A stretch of 64,000 bases of DNA from Lacticaseibacillus thailandensis DSM 22698 = JCM 13996. Lineage in GTDB: Bacteria > Bacillota > Bacilli > Lactobacillales > Lactobacillaceae. A program made the translations under genes and the position numbers. The DNA is taken from the NCBI RefSeq assembly GCF_001312865.1, contig NZ_BBER01000003.1, forward strand, positions 186,001 to 250,000, in the 5' to 3' direction. The first letter of the stretch is position 1, and each line of letters begins with the position of its first letter. The notes beneath the pieces are model-generated. The model searched no databases. It was not told the origin of the DNA and was given only the letters and a program-made list of their open reading frames with translations. Shown piece after piece: positions 17,973-27,882 of the stretch.

Positions 17973-20900
17973 ATGAAGAAATTTGCTGAACGCCATGTCG
18001 GTGCGTTGATTGCATGGATTGTGGTTGTCCTGGCGGCGGTGTTACTAATGCCCAATACTTCGGCTTTAGTAACTAAGTACGGACAAACCAAGATTCCAAG
18101 TTCCGCACAGAGTCAGGTGGCTAACACGATTCAGAACCACTGGGGCCATGGTAAGAATAATACGCGCCAGGTTGTGGTCGTCTTTAGCAACGGCAACGAC
18201 AAATTGACGGCTACGCAAAAGCGGCGGATCAACGCCACAATTAACCGTTTGCGGCGTAACAAGGGGCATTATCAGATCAAGTCGATGCTGTCCGCTCAGG
18301 ATAACGCGCAGGCGCGGGCCCAGTTAGTGTCCAAGGACCGCACCACGGAGTTACTGCAGTTGAATATGTCCAAACATCAGGGTGTGCGGGTTCAGGCCGC
18401 AAACGTGAAAAAGGCAGCTAAGACTGCGGGTGTGAAGACGTACGTGACGGGGAGTGACATCCTCAACGATAACTTTCAGCAATCGACCGAGGAAGGCATT
18501 AAGAAGACCGAGATTATCGCGGCCATCTTTATCTTCGTCGTGTTGGTGCTCGTCTTCCGGTCGCCCGTCGTACCGCTAATTTCACTGGTCACCGTTGGGG
18601 TGGCCATGCTGGCCTCGTTGAGCGTGGTTATGAACCTGGTCCAGTACCTCGGGTTCCCGCTATCGTCCTTTACTCAGGTCTTCATGGTCGTCGTCCTCTT
18701 TGGGGTCGGTACGGACTATAACATTTTAATGTACGATCAGTTTAAGGAGGAGCTCTCCGGGGGACTGTCGGCGGTTGACGCCACGCGCAAGGCGCGGCGT
18801 ATCGCCGGCCACACAATTTTGTTTAGTGGTTCTTCCATCCTGATTGGGTTTACGGCGTTGGCTTTGGCTAAGTTTTCCATCTACCAGTCAGCGGTCGGGG
18901 TGGCCGTGGGGGTCGCCGTGTTACTGGCGGTACTGTTGACCCTGAACCCGTTCTTCATGGCCACGCTGGGGAAAAAGATGTTCTGGCCAACCAAGAATTT
19001 TACCGGTGGGAGCCGCAGTCGGCTCTGGCGTTTCTTGTCCAAGAACGCCGTGTTGCGGCCACTTCTGGGGATCCTGTTGGTGGGGTTGGTTTCGCTACCG
19101 TTCCTCCTTACCTATAACAACCACCTGAACTACGATACGTTGGCTGAATTAAGCGACAGCTTACCGGCCAAGCAGGGCTTCTTTGTGGTTCAGGACCACT
19201 TCTCCAAGGGGACGGCTGAACCATCCACCCTGTACATTAAAACTAATAATAAGAAACTCGATCAAGAAAAGTACCTGAAGATCATTGACCGGGTCACGCG
19301 TAAGCTGCAGGCCAAAGACGGCGTGAAGACCGTGGCCTCGGCCACCCAACCAGGGGGTTCCCGTGTCAGCGCACTTTACGCCAAGAACCAGTTGCAGACG
19401 GTCACTAAAGGTTCAACTAAGGTCCACCGTGGCCTCGGCACCATTAATAGTGGTCTGCTGTCGGCCAAGAACCAGATTGCTAACAGTAACATGCAATCGG
19501 GGCTTAACGGCGTGACCCAGCTGATTACCGGGACCAACAAACTGATTGCTGGGACCAACTCGTTGCAAAGCGGTACTAAGACTTTAGCCAGTGGGGCCTC
19601 GACGTTAGCGGGTGGTGTCACGACGCTCGCTAATGGTGCACAGACCGTGAATAGCGGAACGCGTTCGCTGGCCAATGGTGCATCCACGTTGTCCAACGGG
19701 GCAACAACACTGTCAACTGGTGCGGGGACCTTAGCCAGCAAGACGACCGTGCTGGCGAGCGGTGCTAACTCCATCAACAACGCTGTTGGGCAGCTGAACG
19801 CCGCGGTGGCGGGCAGTGCCAACCAAATGGCACAGTTAAGCCGGGCACAAACGGCCATGGCCAACATGCAGTCGCAGATGAGCGCCCTGCAAAAACAGTT
19901 AGGTAATACTTCTAATTTGAATGCTGAACTCTCCTCCATGAGCACCATGTTGGGGCAATTGGCTGACAGTGAGGACAACATCAACAGTTTGGTCAACGCG
20001 CTCAACGGTACGGGTGATCTAACTAACACTATTAATACGCTGAAGACTGCGTTGGGAACGGTTGGGAGCAACGATGTTAAGGCTGAAGTTGCCAACGTGC
20101 AGATGATAGCTGCGGCCAAGACGATTGCCAACGACGCATCGGCTTCGGTGGCGTCTAAGGAAGCCGCGCAAAAGATCATTACGACCGCCCAAACCAGTTC
20201 TTCCAGTTACTTGGCACCTAACATCAGTACGCTGACGGGGTTGAACTCTAAAGTCAGTGGTATGAGTACGCTAGCTAGTCAGGCCAATAGCTTGAAGTCA
20301 GTGGCCAGCGCGTTACCGTCCAAAGACAAGATCAAGGCCATTCAGGCACAGATTGCGGGCTTGCAGAAGATGTTGTCCTCAGTTAACAGCTTAATGAGTG
20401 AGGGCCAGCAGTTATCCGCGATGTCCTCACAGTTAGGTCAGGTTGGGAGCCAAATGACGGCGCTACAAACCAACCTCAAGAAGTTACAGACGGCGACGTC
20501 CAGCTTGGCGAGTGGTTCTAACGCGCTGTCTGGCGGCGCTAATACCTTAGCCAACGGCGCTGCCACTTTGGCCACTGGTGCGGGTACGTTAACCAATGGT
20601 GCTAACACGTTGGCTACCGGCACGGGTTCGCTTGCTAGTGGCGCGACGACTTTGGCTAACGGTTCGACGACGTTAGCTAATGGCGCCACGACGTTGAACA
20701 ACAACGTGCCGGCGCTGACAAGTGGGTTGCTTCAGGTCAATGCCGGGCAGAAGACCATGTACACCAGCCTGCAGGGTGTCGTGGGGCAGATGCAGCAACT
20801 ACAAAACGGGCTGGGTAGTGCCAGCGATGGTCTGAATACCATCAGTAAGGGCGTGGCCCAGTCGAACAGTTACCTGACCGGGCTCCGTAAGTCAGCCGCA

Positions 20901-21700
20901 GCGGATGAGTTCTACATCCCAACGAAGACGCTACACAGTAAGACCTTCAAGCCGGCGATCAAGCAGTACATGTCGGCGGATAAGCACGCCACGCAGCTTA
21001 CCATCGTCTTGGGTTACAACCCCAGTTCTGCCAAAGCAATGGCGGAAGTGAAGGCCATCAAGAAGGAAGTACAAAGTGAGCTGAAGGGGACCGCTTTGGA
21101 CGGTGCCACGGTTGCCATTGGCGGGCAGACCGCCACGATTGCCGACACGCATGACATCGCGTCCTCCGACTTTGTGCGGACCGCAGTCATCATGCTCATC
21201 GGGATCGGCCTCGCGCTGATGTTCATTACGCGCTCAATTCTGCAGCCACTGTACATTCTGGGTACGCTCGTCCTGGCTTACTTCACGTCCCTGAGCATTA
21301 CGCGTTGGTCAGTGGGGCCTTCCTGGGTGAAAAGATGCTGACGTGGAACACACCATTCTTCGCGTTCGTTATGCTGATTGCCCTTGGGGTTGATTACAGT
21401 ATCTTCCTGATGATGAAGTACCGTGAATTTGGTGCCGACGGGGAGCGGCCAAGCGTCAATATCGTGCGGGCCTCCGAGGTCATCGGGGCGGTTGTGCTCT
21501 CGGCCGCGCTGATTCTGGGCGGTACCTTTGCTGCCTTGATGCCGTCAGGGGTGCTGACCCTAATTCAGGTGGCTCTGGCCGTGATCATCGGGTTAATTAT
21601 CCTAGTGCTGATTATCCCAATTTTGATTCCGGCGGCTATTCACCTGACGTATGACCGGGGTAAGTTGTCGGATGATGATACTAAAGAAGAGGACGAATAA
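17973..21700 (+). CDS. Giant MMPL/RND-family membrane protein with extracellular repeat domains (frameshifted as read)
   Basis: About 1240 residues after correction. One N-terminal helix, then a first MMPL membrane domain (about residues 180-335, with VLFGVGTDYNILMYDQFKEE), a large extracellular region (about 390-1020), and a second MMPL membrane domain with LGVDYSIFLMMKYRE. The extracellular region holds two blocks of a seven-residue pattern resembling A-x-T-L-x-x-G (about residues 508-606 and 842-914), separated by a Met/Gln-rich coiled-coil-like stretch. The frame breaks near 21302, and the second frame runs to 21700. MMPL proteins export lipids or peptides; the repeats recall the YhgE/Pip phage-receptor proteins. 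Start ATG 17973 follows GGGGAG. No regulator is adjacent. Confidence 0.82.
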
Positions 21701-21721
21701 CGATTCGTTGATCAACTAATG

Positions 21722-21757
21722 ACGACCACCTTTGCTGGACGCGGAGGTGGCCGTTTT
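21722..21757 (+). terminator. Terminator of the MMPL gene
   Basis: ACGACCACCT / AGGTGGCCGT hairpin followed by TTTTAG. Confidence 0.75.
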
Positions 21758-21857
21758 AGTTGGTAAATATAAATTATCTTTGTTGTTTATCGTGGTGGCC
21801 GCAGTGTCCGCGCGGCGGTCAGCTATAATGGGGTAAGTATATGAGGAGGTACTCATC

Positions 21858-22443
21858 ATGGGGCGTATGCAACGTAAGCAGGAACAGCAACAACGGCGGC
21901 GTACGGGCCCAGTTACTCGGCGTCGTGGGCGGACCACAGCACCGGTCGCCCAGAAGCGGCACCATCCCGGTCGCTGGGTGGCCGCTATCCTGGCCATTGT
22001 CATCGCAGTGGTGGTCTTGTGCGTGGTTTTCTTCACTCCCATTAACAACACCGTGCGCACGGCGACGGGCGGCAACGATACGGTGGCGGATAAGGCCGTC
22101 AAGAGTGTGGTGGTCAGCAAGCTGGATTCAGCCAAAACGGGTAACAGTACCGTTGATGGCGCAATCGACCAGGTGGCTAATACCATTAAGACCACACGTG
22201 TGTCGACGGTGATGCAGGCCGCCAAGAGTGAGTCGGCGTTGGCGGCACTGCTGACGAGTAAAGGTATGGACAGTGCGCAGGCCAACACGGCAGCCAACGC
22301 TATTTATAGCACCAGCGCGCTTGACGGCGTTCGCGCGCAAATCGCGCAGGGTAATTGGTATGGTGTTTATCGGCAGGCGCAGCAGTTGGCCGCCAGCCAG
22401 GGGGTCGACTTGAGTAGCGTGGAGTCAGCGCTAGCCCAGTAAG
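21858..22443 (+). CDS. Membrane-anchored protein of unknown function
   Basis: About 194 residues from ATG 21858, eight or so bases after GAGGAGG. The first 40 residues are strongly basic (Arg/Gln-rich), then one helix WVAAILAIVIAVVVLCVVFF, then about 130 extracellular residues rich in Ala, Ser, Thr and Asn and predicted helical. By topology the basic N-terminus stays inside and the C-terminal domain outside. Reminiscent of small surface proteins whose helical domain is made of two repeats, but I do not recognise it. It lies directly after the MMPL gene with its own terminator. Confidence 0.7.
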
Positions 22444-22460
22444 TTATAAAATTTGCACGC

Positions 22461-22496
22461 AAAAAAAACGGTCGCACTCAACGTGCGGCCGTTTTG
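22461..22496. terminator. Bidirectional terminator
   Basis: ACGGTCGCAC-tcaac-GTGCGGCCGT with eight A before it and TTTT after it, between convergent genes. Confidence 0.85.
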
Positions 22497-22511
22497 TGTA
22501 TCCAGATTTAG

Positions 22512-22853
22512 TTAGGCGAGGACGTTGCTGTCAACCCAGTCGGTTACCTGCTTGGGGTTCAGCCGTTCACCGTTGCCGATGTGGTTGATCTGCTTACCGT
22601 CTTCGAAGAGAACAAAGGCGGGGATGCCCTTCAGACCTTGTTCCTTAGCGATTTCAATGTTGGCGTCGCGGTCAACATCAACCCAGCCAGCACCCTTACT
22701 CATGGCGTGCTCCTTGATCTGCTGGACGAATGGCTTGATGGCTTTGCAGTCGCCACACCAGTCGGCCGTCATGAACATGACCTGCTTGCCGGGCTTGTTG
22801 AGCTCGGTACGCACCGCGTCGTCTGATACTACCGTTGGTTTGTACATTTCCAT
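22512..22853 (-). CDS. Thioredoxin-family protein
   Basis: An intact 113-residue thioredoxin fold. ADWCGDCKAIKP carries the redox pair with sequence CGDC rather than the CGPC of classical thioredoxin, and GIPAFVLFEDG holds the conserved cis-proline. CGDC proteins form a separate branch of small thioredoxin-like oxidoreductases. ATG 22853 follows GGAGG by ten bases. Monocistronic; the electron donor (thioredoxin reductase) is not in this window. Confidence 0.85.
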   Translation of the reverse strand: MEMYKPTVVSDDAVRTELNKPGKQVMFMTADWCGDCKAIKPFVQQIKEHAMSKGAGWVDVDRDANIEIAKEQGLKGIPAFVLFEDGKQINHIGNGERLNPKQVTDWVDSNVLA

Positions 22854-23003
22854 GAATCAATTACCTCCAAGTGTGGGTGCTCAAGCACCACCTGATTTAC
22901 TCAGTATTATAGCATACATGCTTACAAATTGTAAGCCGTCTGGCTGGGCCGCTGGTAACGGTGATGGGATTGCGGCGTACGTGTATCGCGCCAAGGCGCA
23001 CCA

Positions 23004-23509
23004 CTACTGCTGAAAGCGTTTCAAGTACCGGCTAGCGAACAACTTGTGGAACTTTACCGCTAGCGTGGGGTTGGCCACGTCGATATCGTTGTACATGGCC
23101 GTCGTGATCTTGTCGAGCAGCTGGGAGAGCTGATCAAGGTCGTCGTTGGAAAGGGCGTTGAGGAATGGTGGTACTTCTGCTGGTGCCGATTCAACCTCGG
23201 TCCGCCCGGCGTCGGTCAAGTTGACCAGGTTGACCCGTTTGTCTGTAGCCGACTTCGAAAGGCTGACCAGACCGCGCTTGGCCAATTTGGCGACAAACTC
23301 GCTGGTTGACTGGGGCGAGATGCCTAACCGTTCCGCCAACTGTCGCTGGGATAGGTGGTCTTCGTCGCTAGTGCCAGTAATATTTTGCCCTGGCCCTCGA
23401 CCGTTAAGCGCGGCCGGGGTTGCTTGACGATGTCATCATAGATCTTACTCAACTGTTCGTACTCGACCAGTTTGCCAGCGGCCAGTTCAGCCTTAATTTC
23501 GTCTGCCAC
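23004..23509 (-). CDS. MarR-family regulator (frameshifted as read)
   Basis: About 167 residues. The likely start is GTG 23509. The first frame ends after ILLALATKTTYPS; one base shift joins it to QLAERLGISPQSTSEFVAKLAKRGLV, the helix-turn-helix, and the wing with DKRVNLVNLTDAGR. It is divergent from the ABC exporter at 23651, whose promoter region contains repeats of TTTAATCAGGGG-type sequence, so it probably represses itself and/or the exporter. Confidence 0.78.
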
Positions 23510-23575
23510 GTCTATCAGTCCATTCCCGTTTTCTTTAGTATACAGTATTCGCCCTAGGAGGGCGCACCGGCGTGG

Positions 23576-23604
23576 TTGACATTTTAATCAGGGGGCCTTA
23601 CTAT
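23576..23604 (+). promoter_or_regulatory. Promoter of the ABC exporter genes
   Basis: TTGACA (23576-23581), 17-nt spacer, TACTAT (23599-23604). Confidence 0.75.
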
Positions 23605-23626
23605 ATATTTAATCAGGGGCCTGATA
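23582..23626. promoter_or_regulatory. Probable MarR operators
   Basis: Two near-repeats, TTTAATCAGGGGGCCTTA and TTTAATCAGGGGCCTGA, overlap the promoter spacer and the start point. The second holds ATCAGG-gg-CCTGAT, an inverted repeat. The position suits repression by the divergent MarR protein. Confidence 0.6.
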
Positions 23627-23650
23627 GAAAACCAAAGGAAGTCTCTTAGC

Positions 23651-24591
23651 TTGGAAAAAGAAAATGCAATTGAAGTAGCACACGTACAGAAGCGGTTCGG
23701 TGACCGCGTGGTGGTGCACGATGTATCGTTCGCGGTACGCCAAGGAGAAGTGTTCGGCTTGCTCGGGCCTAATGGTGCCGGCAAGACGACCACTCTCAAG
23801 ATGATCACCACGTTGTTACGCCAGGATGGTGGTCACATCACGGTGAACGGCTTTGATACTTTAACTCAGCCGCAGATGGTGCGCCGGCAGTTTGGTCTCA
23901 CCGGTCAAACTGCCACCATTGATCAGGATTTGACCGCAACGGAGAACCTGGTCATCTTTGCCCGCCTGAACGGATTGAGTCGCAGCGCTGCGCGTGCACG
24001 GGCCGCAGAACTGCTTGCCAGCTTTGATTTGACCAACGCGGCTAACCAGCGACTATCCGAATTTTCTGGCGGGATGCGGCGGCGGTTGGATTTGGCGGTC
24101 AGTCTGATTGGTGCTCCCAGTATCCTGTTTCTTGATGAGCCACCACGGGATTGGACCCGCGGACACGGGCCCAGATGTGGGCTACCATCCGCGACCTGGT
24201 TCAGCAGGGGTCAACGGTCGTGCTGACGACCCAGTACCTTGAGGAAGCGGACCAGTTGGCCGACCGTATTGCGTTGATTGACCATGGGCGCATGGTGGCG
24301 GTGGGGACGCCCAGCCAGCTCAAACAGCAGATTGGTGGGTCACGGCTCTCACTGGAGGTCCCAGCGGCATCCTGGACCACGCCGGCCCAAGCGGTAGTGC
24401 AGAAAGTATTGTCGGGACCCGTCATGGTGGAAAAACGCACGGTCACCGCTGACCTGGGTCCGGATGGTTTACCCGCAGTGAACACCATTTTGCAGCAATT
24501 ACAAGCTGCTGGCGTGCCACTGAGCAACTTTGCCATGCAGGAACCCTCATTGGATGACGTGTTTCTGCGGATGACCGTGGGGAAGAATTAA
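23651..24591 (+). CDS. ABC transporter ATP-binding protein, drug-export type (frameshifted as read)
   Basis: About 313 residues, the normal size for DrrA-type ATPases. Start TTG 23651 after AAAGGAAG. Walker A GPNGAGKTT, signature FSGGMRRR and Walker B SILFLDEP are present. The frame breaks near 24147, where DEPPRDWTRG should read as a DEP...GLDPRTRAQMW segment; the second frame carries the H-loop region and a C-terminal domain ending EPSLDDVFLRMTVGKN, as in daunorubicin-resistance ATPases. Partner: the permease at 24606. Probably exports an amphipathic drug or peptide; regulated by the divergent MarR. Confidence 0.85.
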
Positions 24592-24605
24592 GGAGCAACG
24601 CAAAA

Positions 24606-25380
24606 ATGATGAAACAGAAGTTACTAATCACGTGGTGCGGAACACGATGACGTTAGCGCACCGTAATCTACTTAAAACCGTGCATGATCCTGACAGCCTC
24701 AGCGATGTGGTAGTGCAACCGATAATATTTACTTTGCTGTTTGGTTATTTGTTTGGTGGGGCCATCGCGGGTAGCGTGCACGCGTACCTGCCAATGCTAG
24801 TACCCGGTATTTTGGTGCAAAGTATTCTGAACGCGGCGTCCGGCTCGGGGCAGCAACTGCGGACGGATATTAATTCCGGGGTGTTTGACCGGTTCAAGAC
24901 GTTACCGATTTCACCGCTGGCCCCACTAGCCGGGCAACTGGTGGGCGATGTGCTGCGGCTACTGGTATCCGGCGTGATGGCGCTCCTCACGGCGACGATG
25001 ATGGGGTGGCGGTCCACCGCTAGCTTCCCGGCAGTTGTAGCGGCATTGCTACTCGCCATTTTCATTGGTTGGTCTATCTCTTGGGTGTTCGCACTGGTGG
25101 GGCTGTTAGCCAAAGATGCGGAAATGATCGGTAGCTTATCAATGATTATCATTCTGGTGATGACCTTTCTCTCGAATGCCTTCATTCCTACCCGGACGTT
25201 ACCACGGCTAATGCAGACGCTGGTCAAGCTCAACCCCGTCAGCATGGCGGTGACTGCTATCCGAGGCTGATGGGCACCGGCACCTGGGGCATTGACGCTT
25301 CCGTCGTGCTCGTGAGTGGTGGGGTGTTGATGCTGGCCTTTGTGCCGCTGACCATGTGGGCGTACCGGCGGTTACGGTGA
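24606..25380 (+). CDS. ABC-2 type export permease (two frameshifts as read)
   Basis: About 257 residues with six helices, typical of the DrrB/ABC-2 family. The likely start is ATG 24606 (or 24609), giving MKQKLLIT before a break near 24627; the main frame then runs TLAHRNLLKTVHDPD onward. A second break near 25268 joins SMAVTAIRG to LMGTGTWGIDASV, ending at 25380 with MWAYRRLR. It follows the ATPase by about 15 bp and forms the export complex with it. Confidence 0.82.
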
Positions 25381-25470
25381 ACGGTTAGTCTTCTGGGTAG
25401 TGGTGATCTGTATTTGTCTGTAGCTATTGAGCAGCAGTCTCTCGGCTTAGCGTTGCGAAGCCTCCGAGTA

Positions 25471-25545
25471 GCAGGCCCTAAGTGCTAAAGCACTAAGGGC
25501 CTGCGTAAAAAAAAGCCCGCCAACAAATGTTGACGGACTTTTTTA
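25471..25545 (-). terminator. Terminator region of fba (two hairpins)
   Basis: The hairpin at 25507-25545 (minus strand AAGTCCGTCAACA / GTTGGCGGGCTT plus eight T) is the fba terminator. A second hairpin GCAGGCCCTAAGTGC / GCACTAAGGGCCTGC at 25471-25504 follows it and lacks a T tract. Confidence 0.75.
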
Positions 25546-25566
25546 ATAGCTAACGTGAGGAAGTCA

Positions 25567-26448
25567 TTAAACTTCTTCAGGAACCAACTTAACGGACTTA
25601 GTGCCCATCCAGCCACAGATTTCCTTGAAGGTATCCGTGATGGCCTGAGTACCAGGAGCCAGCAACTTACGAGGGTCGTAACCCTTGCCCTGCTGGTCCT
25701 TGCCGGCTTCGATGTATTCACGCGTAGCCTTGGCGAACGCCATCTGGCATTCAGTGTTGATGTTCAGCTTGGCGATACCCATGGAGATGGCCTTTTCAAC
25801 CTGTTCCTGAGGAATACCGGAACCACCGTGCAGAACCAGTGGCTGAGCAACAGCATCAGCGATTTCCTGGAGACGGTCGAAGTGCAGACCCTTCCAGTTG
25901 TCTGGGTACTGGCCGTGGATGTTACCAATACCAGCAGCCAGGTAGTCAACGCCAGTGTCGGCGATAGTCTTAGCTTCTTCAACAGAGGCTAATTCACCTT
26001 CACCGATGACACCGTCTTCTTCACCACCGATAGAACCAACTTCGGCTTCAACGGAAATGCCCTTGGCGTGTGCCAAAGCAACGATTTCCTTAGTCTTAGC
26101 CAAGTTTTCTTCGAATGGCAGGTCGTGGCCGTCGAACATAACGGAGTTGTAGCCGGCAGCAATAGCTTCCTTAGCAGCTTCGTAGTTACCGTGGTCCAGG
26201 TGAATAACAACTGGAACGGTGATGTTCATTGCTTCGGCTTCGAGTTCGATCAAAGCCTTGCAAAGCTTGTAACCACCCATGTACTTAGCAGCACCCATGG
26301 AAGTCTGGATAAGTACGGGAACGTTCAATTCCTGAGCACCCTTAAGGATGGCACGAGTCCATTCAAGGTTGTTGGTGTTGAAAGCACCGATAGCATAGTG
26401 ACCCTTACGAGCCGCAGCAAACAGTTCTGTGCCGTTAACAAATGGCAT
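25567..26448 (-). CDS. fba: Fructose-bisphosphate aldolase, class II
   Basis: Intact 293 residues, starting at ATG 26448 after AGGAGG. Class II zinc ligands are visible: HLDHGN (His83-like), EAEVG with the nearby Glu, GIGNIHGQYP and LHGGSGIP. Reaction: fructose 1,6-bisphosphate to dihydroxyacetone phosphate and glyceraldehyde 3-phosphate, the key step of homolactic glycolysis. Codon use is strongly biased as expected for a very highly expressed gene, and unlike many neighbours it has no frame break. Its presence argues that the host is not an obligate heterofermenter. Confidence 0.95.
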   Translation of the reverse strand: MPFVNGTELFAAARKGHYAIGAFNTNNLEWTRAILKGAQELNVPVLIQTSMGAAKYMGGYKLCKALIELEAEAMNITVPVVIHLDHGNYEAAKEAIAAGYNSVMFDGHDLPFEENLAKTKEIVALAHAKGISVEAEVGSIGGEEDGVIGEGELASVEEAKTIADTGVDYLAAGIGNIHGQYPDNWKGLHFDRLQEIADAVAQPLVLHGGSGIPQEQVEKAISMGIAKLNINTECQMAFAKATREYIEAGKDQQGKGYDPRKLLAPGTQAITDTFKEICGWMGTKSVKLVPEEV

Positions 26449-26494
26449 TATAAAGTCCTCCTAAAAACTGAAAACAAATTTTTTTTACTCGTTC

Positions 26495-26523
26495 ATTCTA
26501 ACATAGTTTGCAAGGATTGTCGT
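26495..26523 (-). promoter_or_regulatory. Promoter of fba
   Basis: Minus strand ACGACA (26523-26518), 17-nt spacer, TAGAAT (26500-26495). The rest of 26524-26792 shows no gene; TGTAAC-aa-GTTACA (26666-26679) and GGAATG-tcagg-CATTCC (26729-26745, just before a TATACT at 26750) are small palindromes of unknown role. Confidence 0.5.
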
Positions 26524-26792
26524 ACCCGTTTACACGCGCGTTGGCTGTATCTCGGCATCACAAGCGAGCAAGGTGACATGCTGGTCAACGATAATTGGTT
26601 TTAATTTTGCGTGACATCGCTTTCATAGCTAACCCAACAAGAACTTACAGTTTTACGTGTGCAAGTGTAACAAGTTACAACGCGCTACAGCTTACTGACT
26701 GCTATGAAGCGAATGGTGCTTGATGGAGGGAATGTCAGGCATTCCGGGGTATACTAGCCCTATATACTTACATGGTAATAGGGGTGACGGTG

Positions 26793-27652
26793 ATGACCAA
26801 AGTGGCCATTATTTCGGATATTCATGGTAACGTGACCGCGTTACGGGCCGTCCTGGCCGATGCGCAGCAAGCGGGGGTGGACGAGTATTGGTGCCTCGGC
26901 GATATTTACATGCCGGGCCCTGGTGCCGAAGACGTGTGGACGCTTATTAACGCGGTGCACCCCACCATCCGCGTGCGGGGTAATTGGGACGACTTTGCCG
27001 CAGCCATTATGCGGGGGAGTTACCACCCGCGACGGCCGATGGACATCTTTGTCGCGCGGAACGTTCGCTACCTGCTGGAGCGCATGCCAGCCGCAGATCT
27101 GCAGGCTTTAGGCAGGTGGCCACTATGTATGACGCGGATGTTAGGGGGCCTGCACTTTGGCATTCAGCACAACCTGCCCGATATTAATTACGGGCACACG
27201 CTGTATCCGCGCGCTGAACAGAGTAATTTTAAGGCCCTCTTTGCTGATGGCCAGACGGACGTGGCGGTATACGGGCACATTCATACCCAGTTGGTACGGT
27301 ATGGGGATGCTGGCCAGCTGGTGCTTAATCCGGGTGCCGTTGGGCAACCCTACTCGCCATACGCCCCGTTACGCCGCGATCAACGGGCGCGCTACATGTT
27401 GTTGACGGTGGGCAACCAAGGGCTGACCGACATCGATTTGCGGCACGTCGACTACGATGTGGATGCCGAGCTGGCGTTGGCGCGGGCCCGGCCCTACCGT
27501 ACTATGACCTGTACGTTAAATTGCGGCGGACGGGTTTGGCTAGTACCCACGATGAGGCGACGTTACGCCGGTTTAACGAGCAATTTGGTTACACAGCAGA
27601 CGTGACGAATTACTTTCCGTTGAGCACAAACGACAGTCAGAATAGGCACTAA
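26793..27652 (+). CDS. Metallophosphoesterase, YfcE/MJ0936-like (frameshifted near the C-terminus)
   Basis: About 286 residues. Metal-ligand motifs of the calcineurin-like fold are in order: ISDIHGN, GDIYMPG, RGNWDD (GNHD variant) and YGHIHTQ, then NPGAVGQP. The frame breaks near 27495; the correct tail reads LPYYDLYVKLRRTGL and ends TNDSQNRH at 27652. I chose ATG 26793 over 26772 because a GGGGTGA site precedes it. Likely a phosphodiesterase or phosphatase for small cytoplasmic substrates; the exact one is unknown. Confidence 0.8.
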
Positions 27653-27656
27653 AAGC

Positions 27657-27706
27657 AAAGGAGTAACTACGGCAATCAGGGTGATTGATCGGTGGTTGCT
27701 CCTTTA
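27657..27706 (+). terminator. Terminator of the phosphoesterase gene
   Basis: AAAGGAGTAAC / GTTGCTCCTTT with a 27-nt loop, followed by a short T-rich stretch. Confidence 0.6.
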
Positions 27707-27784
27707 CTATTCTCACCCAGATTTTAGTCGGTGCTACCGTTGGTTAATTTTTTGCGCAAAATACTATCTTTTGGTTAGTAAGTG

Positions 27785-27813
27785 TTGACAGCCAACCACG
27801 GCTCGATTATATT
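27785..27813 (+). promoter_or_regulatory. Promoter of the adc operon
   Basis: TTGACA (27785-27790), 17-nt spacer, TATATT (27808-27813). Confidence 0.85.
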
Positions 27814-27836
27814 TAACTGGTTAATTAACCGGTTAA
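27813..27836. promoter_or_regulatory. Tandem AdcR boxes
   Basis: TTAACTGGTTAA (27813-27824) and TTAACCGGTTAA (27825-27836) directly abut. Both match the AdcR consensus TTAACYRGTTAA known from streptococci and lactococci. They cover the end of the -10 and the start point, the expected place for zinc-dependent repression. Confidence 0.88.
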
Positions 27837-27882
27837 TTAAAATTTTGGTACCCAATTCGTACTGGTTGAGGGAGATTGACGT

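Noticed and set aside
19376-20704. Long antisense open frames within the MMPL gene
   Set aside because: They come from the repetitive GC-rich codons of the repeat blocks; composition is mirror-like and no start signals are seen.
19500-20715. Repeats in the MMPL gene as a possible CRISPR or tandem-repeat array
   Set aside because: They are degenerate at DNA level and conserved only as a protein pattern in frame.
23011-23023. cre-like palindrome TGAAAGCGTTTCA
   Set aside because: It lies in the last codons of the MarR gene, away from promoters; most likely chance.
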